Origin: Chloroflexota bacterium
GTDB taxonomy: Bacteria; Chloroflexota; Dehalococcoidia; Lucifugimonadales; Australimonadaceae
Direction of reading: 5' to 3'
DNA: 52,683 nucleotides
Assembly (NCBI GenBank): GCA_028874795.1
Contig: JAPPHT010000029.1
Location: 18,944 to 71,626, forward strand
Numbering within the stretch: the stretch's first letter is position 1; each line of letters begins with the position of its first letter. A model generated the notes under the pieces. It did not search any database and had not been told where the DNA came from. It saw only the letters and a list, made by a program, of their open reading frames with translations. This document shows, piece after piece, positions 26,048 to 35,321 of this stretch. The translations under genes and the position numbers were made by a program.

Positions 26048-27244
26048 CTAGCGGGTCAGAGCGACCTGCTGCTCTTCCCTCGCCGCATCCGCCTTCGCGA
26101 AATCAGCCTCGCTGAAGTTGTAGAGCGTCGCGCCGCCGTAGAGGACGGCCGCCGCGGTCTCCCTCGATACCCCTTGCACGAGGTTGTTCGAAACGTTCGG
26201 GAAGTTCGAGTCGAAGTGCGGGTAGTCGGTCGAGATGCACATGCGGTCGGCGCCGATGAGCGATGCGGTCGCCTCGATCTCGGGCTCGCTGCCCTCCACG
26301 GCTGCCCAGCAGTTACGCCGGAAGTACTCCTTCGGCGTTAGCGAGAGGTAGGGCGCGTGGGTCTCCAGGTACTGCGGGTAGTCCCACTCGATGCGGCTGA
26401 GCACGCCAGGCACCCATGAGTTCTGCGCCTCCAGGAAACCGACACGCAGATTGGGGTGGAACTCGAAGACCCCGCCGATCACCATCGCGATGAGCGCCTG
26501 CTGCATCTCGATCCAGTGGCTTGCGACGTGCCGGTAGAAGCGGTTCTCGCCGTACAGCGTGTTCATGTGTGAGTACCAGGCGCCGGTGCCCTCATGGAAG
26601 CCCCACGTCACGTCGAGCTCCTCGTGCAGGCTGTAGAGCGGCTCCCAGTAGTTGGAGTGCCAGTAGCGCCCGTTCACGAGGTTCGGACGCATGAATGAGC
26701 CGACCGCTCCGAGCTCGGTCACGCAGCGGCGCAGTTCACGGCAGGCGAGCGTCACATCGTGGAAGGGGAGCATCGCCGCGAACTTCAGGCGGTCCGGGCT
26801 GTAGCTGCAGAAATCGGCGATCCAGTTGTTGTACGCCTGGCAGAGCGCGTTTGAGAGGAGCGGGTCCATGCCGTCCCGCGCGATGAGCCCCAGACCCATC
26901 GTCGGGAAGAGGACTGCGATGTCCACGCCCTCCATCTCCATCCCCATCACCTGGGCGACCGGGTCGTAGTTGCGCTCGATGGCGAAGCCCAGGTAGGGAG
27001 CGGAGCGCGAGCCTGAGAGCGGTTGGCGCTGGTTGGAGGAGACCTTCTTGTTCCGTTTCCGGTACTGCTGGAGGTCGTCGTCCCCGGCGCGTGAGAGGCC
27101 GTCGATCACCATATTGGAGCCGCCCGCACGGCCTGGAGCGCTGATGACGCGGTCCTTGAACTTGGGGTCGAGGTACCGGTCGAAGATGTCCGCCGGCTCC
27201 ATCACGTGCATGTCGCAATCAACGAACCGCATGCCGTCCTTCAT
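26048..27244 (-). CDS. Amidohydrolase-2 family protein
   Basis: A 398-residue metal-dependent hydrolase or decarboxylase. The N-terminal motif MRFVDCDMHVMEP is the typical D-x-D-x-H-x-x-E of this family, often found in SAR202 and actinobacterial catabolic clusters. Later landmarks are FPTMGLGLIARDG, AAMLPFHDV, GFHEGTGAWYSH (barrel His), RVGFLEAQNSWVP and MCISTDYPHFDS with the metal Asp. ATG 27244 follows a GGGAGGAG box. It is a distant paralogue of the genes at 22974 and 37438. Substrate unknown; aromatic-acid decarboxylation or amide hydrolysis are both possible. Confidence 0.8.
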   Translation of the reverse strand: MKDGMRFVDCDMHVMEPADIFDRYLDPKFKDRVISAPGRAGGSNMVIDGLSRAGDDDLQQYRKRNKKVSSNQRQPLSGSRSAPYLGFAIERNYDPVAQVMGMEMEGVDIAVLFPTMGLGLIARDGMDPLLSNALCQAYNNWIADFCSYSPDRLKFAAMLPFHDVTLACRELRRCVTELGAVGSFMRPNLVNGRYWHSNYWEPLYSLHEELDVTWGFHEGTGAWYSHMNTLYGENRFYRHVASHWIEMQQALIAMVIGGVFEFHPNLRVGFLEAQNSWVPGVLSRIEWDYPQYLETHAPYLSLTPKEYFRRNCWAAVEGSEPEIEATASLIGADRMCISTDYPHFDSNFPNVSNNLVQGVSRETAAAVLYGGATLYNFSEADFAKADAAREEQQVALTR

Positions 27245-27326
27245 GGCTTCTCCTCCCTTTTCCAGCGCGGCTCAACGCCCTTGCGCGCCAACGAGCATGA
27301 GTATAGCGCGTTCGTGAGAGTGGGCC

Positions 27327-29162
27327 TCAGCCCTCTGGGAAGAGGGTGAGCACGAGGCTTCCGCGCGAGACGCCGTCTTTCGAGCTGGAACTCATGGCCA
27401 GTGCTCCCAGGGTCTCTTCCAGGGTTTCTTCCGCCTCCCGGTCGAGCGCCCCTGCGGTGTCAGACACGATCCTGACGATGCCCTGCAGGCTGACGTAAGC
27501 CAGTATGTCCAGGTTGTCTGAAAGCTCCCCTACGGCCCGGCGGTATTCCTCGTCAGAGGCCAGCGGCGCGCCCTCGCCCTGCTGCCGCGACACGATGATC
27601 TCTAACGTGTCCTCCGTCGTGCCGAACGTGAGAAAGCCGTCGTGCAGCACATAACCCGGGGCGTAGCCGATGTCGTCCACGTCGCTCAGGTCCAGCAGAT
27701 AGGCGCTGCGGTCAGTTCCAACGTCGGCGGGCTCGAAGTCCCAGTCAAGTTCATCCTCCAGGAGGGAGGCGGCCTCGCGCAGGGCCGCGTCCAGTGCGCT
27801 GGCTCGCTCCGGCCGATAGGAGAACATCGCTACGGCGTCGATCGGCGTGTCCTCCAGATCGCTGTCGGCGCGGAGGACGCTTATGATCGCAGTACCCTGG
27901 AGGTGGTCGAGCAGGTCTGCTTCTATGTCGAATCCTGCCAGCCTGCTCCCTGCCCACAAGCCTACATCGAGCGCGTCTCCGAGGGTGGCATCACGCTCCA
28001 GCGGTTCCGGGAAGGGCTGTGCGGACTCCTGCGCCGCCAAACGGTCGACCTCCTCGAACCACTCGATCTGGGTGTACGGAGGAATGATTTCCAACATCTC
28101 TTCCCAGAGGTCGTCGCCGTAGAGGTCTGCTATCGCGCAGTCATGCAACGTTTCCCGCCACTCCGCGACCACGGGATTGAACGACGCAGCGGCGAAGCCG
28201 AGTGTGTCGTCAGGCAGCAGCTTGGCGGCCTCCGGGAGTTCAGGCGCTTCAGGCCATCCGCCGCTGGTGAGTGGCGTCACAGTGTCGAAGACGAGGCCGC
28301 GCTCAAACGCTCCTGCGGAGATCGCCACCCAACGTGGCGTGGATGCATAGAGGCCTCCGCAGGTGGCCTGTCCCGCGCCGGCAGCCAGGTCCAAGAGACC
28401 GCTCCCCAAGGAGTCTTCAAGGGCATCCTGGAGGTTCTCGTAGTCCAGGTAGACGGACATGAAGCGCCGTCCGGGCAGCGCGGCCCGCGCTTCCTGGAAC
28501 GCGTCATTGGAAGCGAGGGTACGGGTCCGCTCGCCGCTCACCCTGTCCAGGATGATTTTGAGAGTGTGTTCAGCCGATGCGAGCACGAGCAAATCGTCGG
28601 ACAACGCAATGGACAGCTCGAAATCGTCCCAGTCTTCCTCCTCCACCCAAGTGTCGAAGTCTCCGTAGTTGTCTCCGTCAAATCCGAGCCCGCCGTTATC
28701 TTCGATACTATCCAGCACGTTGTCGATGAAGTCTTCTGCGGCTTCCCGGTTCCGTACCGCCACAGTTGCTGCGAACTCAACAGTGCCATCTAGGGAGTCG
28801 ACATCGATGAGCGCTGCAGAAGCCTCTGCCCCAATCCACTCCGCTAAGTCCTCGAACTCCGCGTCGAACGCCTCGTCAAGGAGGTCTTCCAGGTCTTCCT
28901 CGAATTCGCGGAATGAGGATATGTCCCGCATCCGGCTGAACATCTCTGTCATATGCCGACGCTGGCCGCCACCAGGATTGAGCGTCATCCACGAGTACGC
29001 GATGACGTTTGACGGGTAGTAGCGTGCTGAATGCTCGGGCGGGTCCGACACGAACGGTATCGCGAAGTATCCCAGGTAGACTCCGGCCCCGTACCCAATC
29101 CCACCGACTAACGCGAGTCCTGCTATCGCGGCTGCGACTTTCAGGCTGAAGGCCGTGATCAA
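27327..29162 (-). CDS. Membrane-anchored DUF3352-like protein
   Basis: A 611-residue acidic protein with one N-terminal membrane segment (AAAIAGLALVGGIGYGAGVYL). The rest is probably outside the cell. It contains two similar halves, each opening with a YYPSNVIAYSWM or LLPDDTLGFAAA type strand and containing LVLASAEHTLKIILDR or LTFGTTEDTLEIIVSR; this repeated pattern is that of DUF3352 proteins of Chloroflexota and cyanobacteria. The start is TTG 29162, whose bases overlap the TGA of the upstream hydrolase, suggesting translational coupling. Function unknown; only two cysteines and no catalytic motif are seen. Confidence 0.65.
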   Translation of the reverse strand: MITAFSLKVAAAIAGLALVGGIGYGAGVYLGYFAIPFVSDPPEHSARYYPSNVIAYSWMTLNPGGGQRRHMTEMFSRMRDISSFREFEEDLEDLLDEAFDAEFEDLAEWIGAEASAALIDVDSLDGTVEFAATVAVRNREAAEDFIDNVLDSIEDNGGLGFDGDNYGDFDTWVEEEDWDDFELSIALSDDLLVLASAEHTLKIILDRVSGERTRTLASNDAFQEARAALPGRRFMSVYLDYENLQDALEDSLGSGLLDLAAGAGQATCGGLYASTPRWVAISAGAFERGLVFDTVTPLTSGGWPEAPELPEAAKLLPDDTLGFAAASFNPVVAEWRETLHDCAIADLYGDDLWEEMLEIIPPYTQIEWFEEVDRLAAQESAQPFPEPLERDATLGDALDVGLWAGSRLAGFDIEADLLDHLQGTAIISVLRADSDLEDTPIDAVAMFSYRPERASALDAALREAASLLEDELDWDFEPADVGTDRSAYLLDLSDVDDIGYAPGYVLHDGFLTFGTTEDTLEIIVSRQQGEGAPLASDEEYRRAVGELSDNLDILAYVSLQGIVRIVSDTAGALDREAEETLEETLGALAMSSSSKDGVSRGSLVLTLFPEG

Positions 29163-29971
29163 TACGAGGCCTCCACCTTCGCGATGAACTCGCGCACGTG
29201 CGGGATCATTGTGTCTGCTGCCTGGAACGCCTGCGCGTGCGTATGGTCAGGCAGCGAGAGGAATGACGCGTTGGGGGCGAGGGACGCGCACCGCTTGGCC
29301 GGTTCGTGGTTGCGTATGTCCTTCGTGCCCGCGTACACGAACGTAGGCAACATCATGTTCACGATGTCCTCGTCCGGCGCGCCCCAGTCCAGATTCGCGA
29401 GTTGCTGTGCGGCGTAAGCGTCTTTGTCGTTCGCCAGCAGGCGTTCGCGCTGCTGCTCAGGGAGCGGCCCGGCGTCCATCTCCATCGCGGTGACGTACAC
29501 GTCCATGCCAAGCCGCATGATCTTCGCGCGCGCCTGCCAGCGGGCGCGGTCGAACTCAGGGACGGGCAAGGGGATGACCGGGTAGGAGCCGAGCACGAGA
29601 GCATGGAAGCGGTGTGGGGCCAGCATGCCGAGCGCCCAGCCGATGCTCGCGCCCATGGAATAGCCCCAGTAGAACGTCTTCTCGATGCCGAGGTCGTCAA
29701 GCACGGCGGTAACGTCGGATACCTTCTGTGCGCGTCCATAGTCTGCAGGTTCAGTCAGCTTCTCGCTCTGGCCGAAGCCGCGCGAGTCGATGAGGATGAG
29801 CCGGAACTCACTGGAGAGCGCCGCGGTATAGCCTGCGTTGTGCCAGTTCTTCGTGCTGCCGCCCATGCCGTGCATGAGCACGAGTGGGGGCGCATCAACC
29901 GGCGCATCGCCATTGACCTCGTAGTGGATGCGGACGCCGCTGTTGTCGATGAACCGGTCTTCGAACGACAC
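29159..29971 (-). CDS. Alpha/beta hydrolase, tandem copy 4 of 4
   Basis: A 270-residue serine hydrolase. Visible are the oxyanion motif HGMGGS (34-39), the nucleophile elbow GYSMG with Ser105, an acidic residue in VYAGTKD and the late DHTHAQ histidine region. The start is GTG 29971 after a GAGGAG box. It is the last of four head-to-tail paralogues read on the minus strand and is closest to its immediate neighbour (30000), sharing DSRGFGQSEKLTEPADYGR. Substrate unknown: esters, lactones or C-C bonds are all possible in this fold. Its stop overlaps the start of the DUF3352-like gene. Confidence 0.8.
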   Translation of the reverse strand: MSFEDRFIDNSGVRIHYEVNGDAPVDAPPLVLMHGMGGSTKNWHNAGYTAALSSEFRLILIDSRGFGQSEKLTEPADYGRAQKVSDVTAVLDDLGIEKTFYWGYSMGASIGWALGMLAPHRFHALVLGSYPVIPLPVPEFDRARWQARAKIMRLGMDVYVTAMEMDAGPLPEQQRERLLANDKDAYAAQQLANLDWGAPDEDIVNMMLPTFVYAGTKDIRNHEPAKRCASLAPNASFLSLPDHTHAQAFQAADTMIPHVREFIAKVEASY

Positions 29972-29999
29972 GATGCTGCTCCTCGGCCCCGGGTTCTTC

Positions 30000-30809
30000 C
30001 TAGAGTGCGTCCTGGACGCCCGCGATGAACTTCCGCACGTGCGGGATCATCGTGTCCGCTGCCAGGAATGCTTCCATATGAGTGTGGTCCGGCACCGAGA
30101 GGAACGACGCGTTGGGGGCGAGCGACGCACACCGTTTGGCCGGTTCATGGTTGCGCCCGTCCTTCGTACCCGCATAGACGAACGTGGGCAGCGTCATGCT
30201 GACGATGTCCTCGTCCGGCGCGCCCCAGTCGAGGTTCGCGAGCTGCTGGGCGGCGTAGGCGTCCTTGTCGTTTGCCAACAGGCGCTCGCGGTCGGCGTCC
30301 GGGAGTGGCCCGGCGTCCATCTCCATCGCAGCGACGTACACGTCCATCCCGAGCTGCATAATCTTGGCGCGGGCCTGCCAGCGGGCGCGGTCGAAGTCAG
30401 GGACGGGCAGAGGGATGACCGGGTAGGAGCCGAGCACGAGGGCATGGAAACGATGCGGGGCCAGCATGCCGAGCGCCCAGCCGATGCTTGCACCCATGGA
30501 GTAGCCCCAGTAGAACGCCTTCTCGACGCCGAGGTCGTCCAGTACGGCGGTGACGTCGGACACCTTCTGCGCCCGACCGTAGTCTGCGGGTTCAGTCAGC
30601 TTCTCGCTCTGGCCGAAGCCGCGCGAGTCGATGAGGATGAGCCGGAACTCGCCGGAAAGCGCCGCCGTGTAACCGGCGTTGTGCCAGTCCTTCGTGCTCA
30701 TGCCCATGCCGTGCATGAGCACGAGCGGCGGAGCGTCGTTCGGTGCATCGTCCACTTCGTAGTGGATGCGGACGCCGCTGTTGTCTATGAACCGGTCATC
30801 GAACGGCAT
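30000..30809 (-). CDS. Alpha/beta hydrolase, tandem copy 3 of 4
   Basis: A 269-residue serine hydrolase, near twin of the gene at 29159. It has HGMGMS at the oxyanion hole, GYSMG at the nucleophile and VYAGTKD and DHTHME near the C terminus. ATG 30809 aligns with the other copies; the open frame reaching 31076 is a shadow of the next paralogue. It lies 28 bp upstream of the copy at 29159. The oxyanion motif differs slightly among copies (GGS or GMS), which may mark different activity. Confidence 0.8.
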   Translation of the reverse strand: MPFDDRFIDNSGVRIHYEVDDAPNDAPPLVLMHGMGMSTKDWHNAGYTAALSGEFRLILIDSRGFGQSEKLTEPADYGRAQKVSDVTAVLDDLGVEKAFYWGYSMGASIGWALGMLAPHRFHALVLGSYPVIPLPVPDFDRARWQARAKIMQLGMDVYVAAMEMDAGPLPDADRERLLANDKDAYAAQQLANLDWGAPDEDIVSMTLPTFVYAGTKDGRNHEPAKRCASLAPNASFLSVPDHTHMEAFLAADTMIPHVRKFIAGVQDAL

Positions 30810-30835
30810 GGACTGCTCCCTTTGCTCAGGTTCTG

Positions 30836-31657
30836 CTAGCGCGTGTCCTCCACCATCGCGATGAACTCCCGCACGTGCGGGATCATCAAGTCTGCAGCCA
30901 GGAACGCGGACATGTGCGTGTGCCCGTCCAGCGGCAGGAACCGCGCATTGGGCGCAAGCGAGGCTGAACGCTTGGTAAGCGTGTGGTTGCGGGGCATGGG
31001 GTAGTCGTCCTCGGTACCGGAGTAGACGAGCGCCGGTAGTGTCATGTTGACGATGTCCTCGTCCGGCGCGCCCCATTCCAGATTGGCTATCTGCTGGGCG
31101 GCATAAGCATCCTTGTCATTCGACAGCAGCCGGTTTCGGCTGTCCTCCGGCAAGGGGCCCTGGTCCATCTCCATCGCGGCGACGTAGATGTCCATGCCGA
31201 TGCGCATGAGCTTGGCGCGGGCTTCCCAACGCACGCGGTCGATCTCCGGCACATCCGGCGAGATCACGGGATATGCCCCTAGAACCAGGCCGTGGAAGCG
31301 TTCAGGCGCGAGCATCCCCACTGCCCAGCCGATGCTGGCGCCCATGGAGAAGCCCCAATAGTAGGCTTTGTCCACGCCCAGGTCGTCCAGCACGGCGGTT
31401 ATGTCCGATACCTTCTGCGCGCGTCCGTAGTCGGCGGGCTCCTTCAGCTTGTCGCTCTGCCCGAAGCCACGCGAGTCCACCAGGACAACTTTGAACTCGT
31501 TGCAGAGCTTCTCCGGGTAGCCGGCGTCCCGCCAGTCCTTTGTGCTCATGCCCATGCCGTGCACGAAGACGATGACGGGCTCTTCCGCAGGTCCCTCCTC
31601 CACCTCGTAGTGGATGCGGACGCCGTTGTTATCCACGAACCGGTCCTGATATGGCAT
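30836..31657 (-). CDS. Alpha/beta hydrolase, tandem copy 2 of 4
   Basis: A 273-residue serine hydrolase, closer to copy 1 (31687) than to copies 3 and 4. Features are FVHGMGMS, the nucleophile elbow GFSMG, DSRGFGQSDKLKEPADYGR and a longer acid loop, SGTEDDYPMPRNHTLTKR, that copies 3 and 4 lack (they read AGTKD..NHEPAKR). The late His is in DGHTHM. ATG 31657 is preceded by AAGGAGCAG. The pattern suggests an ancestral pair that duplicated as a unit or diverged before a second duplication. Confidence 0.8.
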   Translation of the reverse strand: MPYQDRFVDNNGVRIHYEVEEGPAEEPVIVFVHGMGMSTKDWRDAGYPEKLCNEFKVVLVDSRGFGQSDKLKEPADYGRAQKVSDITAVLDDLGVDKAYYWGFSMGASIGWAVGMLAPERFHGLVLGAYPVISPDVPEIDRVRWEARAKLMRIGMDIYVAAMEMDQGPLPEDSRNRLLSNDKDAYAAQQIANLEWGAPDEDIVNMTLPALVYSGTEDDYPMPRNHTLTKRSASLAPNARFLPLDGHTHMSAFLAADLMIPHVREFIAMVEDTR

Positions 31658-31686
31658 CTGCTGCTCCTTGTCCCCTCGTGAGTCTT

Positions 31687-32508
31687 CTAGCGGGAGTCCT
31701 CGACCATCGCGATGAACTCGCGCACGTGCGGGATCACCACGTCCGGCGAAGCCATCGCGGACGCGTGCGTGTGCCCCTCCAGCGGCAGGAACTTGGCGTT
31801 GGGCGCGAGAGAGGCAGACCGTTTCGTAAGCGCGTGGTTCCGTGGCATCGGGTACTCGTCTTCGGTGCCGGAGTAGACGAGCGCGGGGAGGGTCATGTTG
31901 CGGATGTCCTCGTCCGGCGCGCCCCAGCTCAGGTTGGCTATCTGCTGGGCGGCGTAGGCGTCCTTGTCGTTCGCCAACAGCCGGGCCTTGTTCTCCTCTG
32001 CCAAGGGCCCCTGGTCCATCTCCATCGCGGCGATGTACACGTCCATCCCGAGGCGCATCAGCTTGGCGCGCGCCTCCCACCGCACCCGGTCGATCTCCGG
32101 TACTTCTGGCGAGAGCACGGGGTATGCCCCGAGGATGAGGCCGTTGAAATGCTCAGGCGCGAGCATACCGACAGCCCAGCCGATGCTTGCGCCCATGGAG
32201 TACCCCCAGTAATACGCCTTCTCCACACCGAGGTGGTCCAGAACGGCGGTGACGTCGGACACCTTCTCCGCGCGTCCGTAGTCGTCGGGGTCCTTGAGCT
32301 TGTCGCTCTGCCCGAATCCACGGGAGTCCATGAGCACGACCCTGTACTCGTCGCGCAGCTTCTCCGGGTAGCCGTGCATCCGCCAGCCCTTGGTGCTGCC
32401 GCCCATGCCGTGCACGAAGATGATGACGGGGGAGTCCACGGGCCCGTCTTCCACCTCGTAGTGGATGCGGACGCCGTTGTTGTCCACGAACCGGTCCTCG
32501 TATGGCAT
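31687..32508 (-). CDS. Alpha/beta hydrolase, tandem copy 1 of 4
   Basis: First gene of the array, 273 residues, with FVHGMGGS, elbow GYSMG, SGTEDEYPMPRNHALTKR and EGHTHAS. ATG 32508 follows AAGGAGGAATGCC, a strong ribosome binding site. It lies 40 bp after the SDR gene at 32549, so the SDR, four hydrolases and DUF3352-like gene probably form one six-gene transcript from about 33340 to 27327. An oxidoreductase followed by hydrolases would suit stepwise breakdown of an alcohol or ketone through an ester or lactone, which is an inference. Confidence 0.8.
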   Translation of the reverse strand: MPYEDRFVDNNGVRIHYEVEDGPVDSPVIIFVHGMGGSTKGWRMHGYPEKLRDEYRVVLMDSRGFGQSDKLKDPDDYGRAEKVSDVTAVLDHLGVEKAYYWGYSMGASIGWAVGMLAPEHFNGLILGAYPVLSPEVPEIDRVRWEARAKLMRLGMDVYIAAMEMDQGPLAEENKARLLANDKDAYAAQQIANLSWGAPDEDIRNMTLPALVYSGTEDEYPMPRNHALTKRSASLAPNAKFLPLEGHTHASAMASPDVVIPHVREFIAMVEDSR

Positions 32509-32548
32509 GGCATTCCTCCTTGTGTTCTGCGATCGAGTCCCGTGCGGA

Positions 32549-33340
32549 TCAGCGCCTTCCGCCGTCCGCTTCGATGGCTGTTCCGGTGATGTAGCCCGCC
32601 GCGTCGGAGACGAGCCAGAGCACAGTGCCCGCGTGCTCATCCGGCGTGCCGAGGCGGCCCATGGCGCTGCGGTTCGTCGTCGTGGACCGGACGCTCTCGT
32701 GCCACATCGGACGGTGTGGGGTCTCGATGCCCCCGAGCGCGATGGCGTTGACGCGCACCTCCGGCGCCCATTCGTAGGCCATCGATTTCGACATGTTGAT
32801 GACCCCGGCCTTGGCTGCGCCATAGGCGGCCTGACCCGTTCCCGGGTTGACCCCCGCGCCCGAGGCTATGTTGACGATCGCGCCCTTGCCCTGTGCCTTC
32901 ATGATCGGCTGTACGGCCTTGGAGCACATGAACGCCGTGAGTACGTTCACGCGATAGCACTCGATGAAGTCGTGTGGCTCCAGCTCCATGAGGGCCCCGG
33001 AGCGGAACGTCTCGCCCCAACTCCCGCCAACGACGTTGACGAGGGCATCGATCCGCCCGAACTCGTCCATCGTCTGCGCCACCATGGCGTCCACCTCGTC
33101 CTGGTTGCGAACGTCCGCCGTGATGCCGAGCGCTCGGCTGCCGATGGCGCGTATCTCGTCCACGACTGGATGCACCGGCGCGTGGGGCCGCTCCCTTCCG
33201 ACCGTCACCTCCTCCGGCTCGCGCGCCGCCACGACGACGTTCGCACCCTGCCGTGCGAGCGCAAGCGAGATGGCCTTGCCGAACCCCTGCGAACCCCCGG
33301 TGACGATGGCCACGCGGTCAGTCATGTCGAAACTGGGCAT
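32549..33340 (-). CDS. Short-chain dehydrogenase/reductase
   Basis: Classical SDR oxidoreductase of 263 residues. The cofactor motif TGGSQGFG is at 14-21, NVVGG follows strand 4, the catalytic Ser is in NIASGAGVN and Tyr/Lys are in YGAAKAG. The C-terminal AGYITGTAIEADGG block is typical. A segment after strand 2 (VTVGRERPHAPVHPV) is longer than usual. The residue at the end of strand 2 is Arg (AAREPEE), which favours NADP(H). ATG 33340 follows GGAGGAGGCG. It heads the minus-strand hydrolase operon and is divergent from the NTF2-like gene. Confidence 0.85.
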   Translation of the reverse strand: MPSFDMTDRVAIVTGGSQGFGKAISLALARQGANVVVAAREPEEVTVGRERPHAPVHPVVDEIRAIGSRALGITADVRNQDEVDAMVAQTMDEFGRIDALVNVVGGSWGETFRSGALMELEPHDFIECYRVNVLTAFMCSKAVQPIMKAQGKGAIVNIASGAGVNPGTGQAAYGAAKAGVINMSKSMAYEWAPEVRVNAIALGGIETPHRPMWHESVRSTTTNRSAMGRLGTPDEHAGTVLWLVSDAAGYITGTAIEADGGRR

Positions 33341-33415
33341 GGGCGCCTCCTCCTCTCCGCGCGAGGGATGATACATCCGACTCCGCCGCGGGGTTGTCGT
33401 GGTAGAGTTTACGCG

Positions 33416-33811
33416 ATGAGCGACGCGGACGAAGCGGCGGTGCTCGCCGCCAACAAGGCGTTCTACGATGCGTTCAGCACGCTGGACATACGGCGTATGG
33501 AGGAGGTCTGGTCGCGCGAGGACGTGGTGACGTGCACCCACCCCGGATGGAGAGCGCTCGACGGCTGGGCCGAGGTCATGGAGAGCTGGGAGCGCATATT
33601 CGAGGGCGCGGCGATGATGACGTTCACGATCACCGGCGCTCAGGCGACGGTCGAGGGCGGCGTTGCGTGGGTCACCTGCACCGAGAACCTGACGTCGGTG
33701 GCCGGCGGACGCGTGATGGACGCGCATGTCGAAGCGACGAACGTCTTTCGCAGCCGGCATGGGCGGTGGTTGATGGTGCACCATCACGGGTCACCCGTCC
33801 TTGGCGCATAG
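33416..33811 (+). CDS. NTF2-like/SnoaL-type protein
   Basis: A 131-residue protein with the cone-shaped NTF2-like pattern: an N-terminal helix (AVLAANKAFYDAFSTLDIRRMEEVW), VVTCTHPGWRALDGWAEVMESWERIF, then paired strands ending VEATNVFRSRHGRWLMVHHHGS. Such proteins act as small isomerases, cyclases or calcium/calmodulin-type association domains, or simply bind ligands. The HHHGS end is characteristic of a group often annotated as DUF4440/SnoaL-like. The start is ATG 33416. It precedes the Rieske oxygenase, though that gene may have its own promoter. Confidence 0.75.
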   Translation: MSDADEAAVLAANKAFYDAFSTLDIRRMEEVWSREDVVTCTHPGWRALDGWAEVMESWERIFEGAAMMTFTITGAQATVEGGVAWVTCTENLTSVAGGRVMDAHVEATNVFRSRHGRWLMVHHHGSPVLGA

Positions 33812-33824
33812 GCGTCGGAGGCAT

Positions 33825-33854
33825 TTGACCGGAGCGCGCTCGGAGTGGCAATCT
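33825..33854 (+). promoter_or_regulatory. Possible promoter for the Rieske gene
   Basis: TTGACC at 33825-33830 is followed after 18 bp by CAATCT at 33849-33854. Transcription would start about 38 bases before the ATG at 33899. The -10 box is weak. Confidence 0.4.
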
Positions 33855-33898
33855 TCATCCGTAAGCAAGCAAGAACGGCAGGAGCAGGGAGGTGACCG

Positions 33899-35299
33899 AT
33901 GCTGACCCCAGAGCAGAATGACCGATTGACATTGGTTGGACCTGGGACGCCTATGGGCGAGCTGATGCGGCGCTACTGGCAGCCTATCGCCGGGGTGTCT
34001 GAGTTCAACGAGAACCCCACGAAGGCGATCCGCCTTCTTGGCGAAGACCTCGTGTTATACAAGGATGAGAGCGGCACGTTTGGCCTCATCGATGCCTCAT
34101 GCGCTCACCGCCGCGTCAACATGCTGTGGGGCATCCCCGAGCCTAAGGGTCTTCGCTGTTCGTACCATGGCTGGTTGTACGACGAGACAGGCCAGTGCCT
34201 GGAGATGCCCGCCGAGCCCGGCGATTCGACCTTCCCCAGCCGCGTACGGCTGAAGGCGTATCCGGTAGAGACGCTTGGGGGCCTTGTGTTCGCATACCTC
34301 GGCCCGCAGCCCGCTCCGCTGCTGCCGCACTACTATCCGTTCGTGGAAGAGGGCAGGGTGAGGAGCATCGGCTGGACGGTCGTCACCTGCAACTGGCTCC
34401 AGATCATGGAGAACTCGCTGGACCCCATCCACGCCGAGTACCTGCATGGCTACTTCTCCAAGTACGCCCTCCAACGGATCGGCCTGCTGAAGCACCGGGG
34501 CGACATCTACGGCAAGCGTCCGCCGGAAGAGAATGAGGACTTCGGCCCATACTGGCGCAAGCCGAATCGCACCATGCGGCATATCTCTGCATCCACCAGC
34601 AGGTTCGAGCACGGCATCCTGAAACACCGCTGGCTGGAGGGCGAGGAGCAGGAGGAGTCCATCGGCTGGCGCTACGGCCATCCGATACTCTTCCCGAACC
34701 TGGAGTCCGGCACGGGTGGGCACGACTTCCAGATCCGCGTGCCCATGGACGACACACACACCTACTACGTCTACTACTACTCGGAATGGCCGCGCGAAGG
34801 CGAGAACCCGAACCAGCGGGAAGACGAGATACCCGTCTACCACGTGCCGATCGCCGGTGTCGACGAGTGGGGCCAGCCCATCTGGGAGCAGCTCGACAAC
34901 AACAGTGGGCAGGACCACTTCGCCTGGACGTCGCAGGGCCCGCGCACGCGCCGTTACCTGGAGAAGCTGGGACAGTCGGACATCGGCATCATCCTCTTCC
35001 GCCGCATGCTTCTGGAGCAGATGCAGATACTGGAGGACGGCGGAGAACCGATGAATGTGTTCCGGGACCCCGCGAAGAACGACATTATCTGGCTGCCCTT
35101 CGACCGCATGGACGACGAGGTCATCGAAGGGAAGACGGCCACGCCCAAGAACCCCCACCGCCGCGGCGAGGCGATCGCGGCTGGGTCTTCCGGAAAGTTC
35201 AACACGTTGAACCTGGAATACGCCAAGCGCATCGGTGCGACCTTGCCGCCGCCGTTCCCGAAGTCGGCCAAGACGGCGGTCGAGGTCTCGCCGGGCTAG
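33899..35299 (+). CDS. Rieske non-heme iron oxygenase, large subunit
   Basis: A 466-residue ring-hydroxylating-type oxygenase. The Rieske cluster ligands are Cys68-x-His70 and Cys87-x2-His90 (CAHRR and CSYHGW). The mononuclear iron site is E-N-S-L-D175-P-I-H178-A-E-Y-L-H183. The layout resembles the phthalate 4,5-dioxygenase/ vanillate demethylase branch, which acts on aromatic acids or performs O- or N-demethylation in the cytoplasm. A strong GGGAGGTGA box precedes ATG 33899. No reductase or ferredoxin is encoded nearby, so electrons must come from elsewhere. It is followed by a small unknown gene. Confidence 0.85.
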   Translation: MLTPEQNDRLTLVGPGTPMGELMRRYWQPIAGVSEFNENPTKAIRLLGEDLVLYKDESGTFGLIDASCAHRRVNMLWGIPEPKGLRCSYHGWLYDETGQCLEMPAEPGDSTFPSRVRLKAYPVETLGGLVFAYLGPQPAPLLPHYYPFVEEGRVRSIGWTVVTCNWLQIMENSLDPIHAEYLHGYFSKYALQRIGLLKHRGDIYGKRPPEENEDFGPYWRKPNRTMRHISASTSRFEHGILKHRWLEGEEQEESIGWRYGHPILFPNLESGTGGHDFQIRVPMDDTHTYYVYYYSEWPREGENPNQREDEIPVYHVPIAGVDEWGQPIWEQLDNNSGQDHFAWTSQGPRTRRYLEKLGQSDIGIILFRRMLLEQMQILEDGGEPMNVFRDPAKNDIIWLPFDRMDDEVIEGKTATPKNPHRRGEAIAAGSSGKFNTLNLEYAKRIGATLPPPFPKSAKTAVEVSPG

Positions 35300-35321
35300 A
35301 AGAACGATTCGGAGTCGCAGC

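Noticed and set aside
27300-27305. TATACT -10 box on the minus strand before the amidohydrolase at 27244
   Set aside because: A good -10 hexamer is present, but the -35 position (GAGGCC) does not match, so it was not listed as a promoter.
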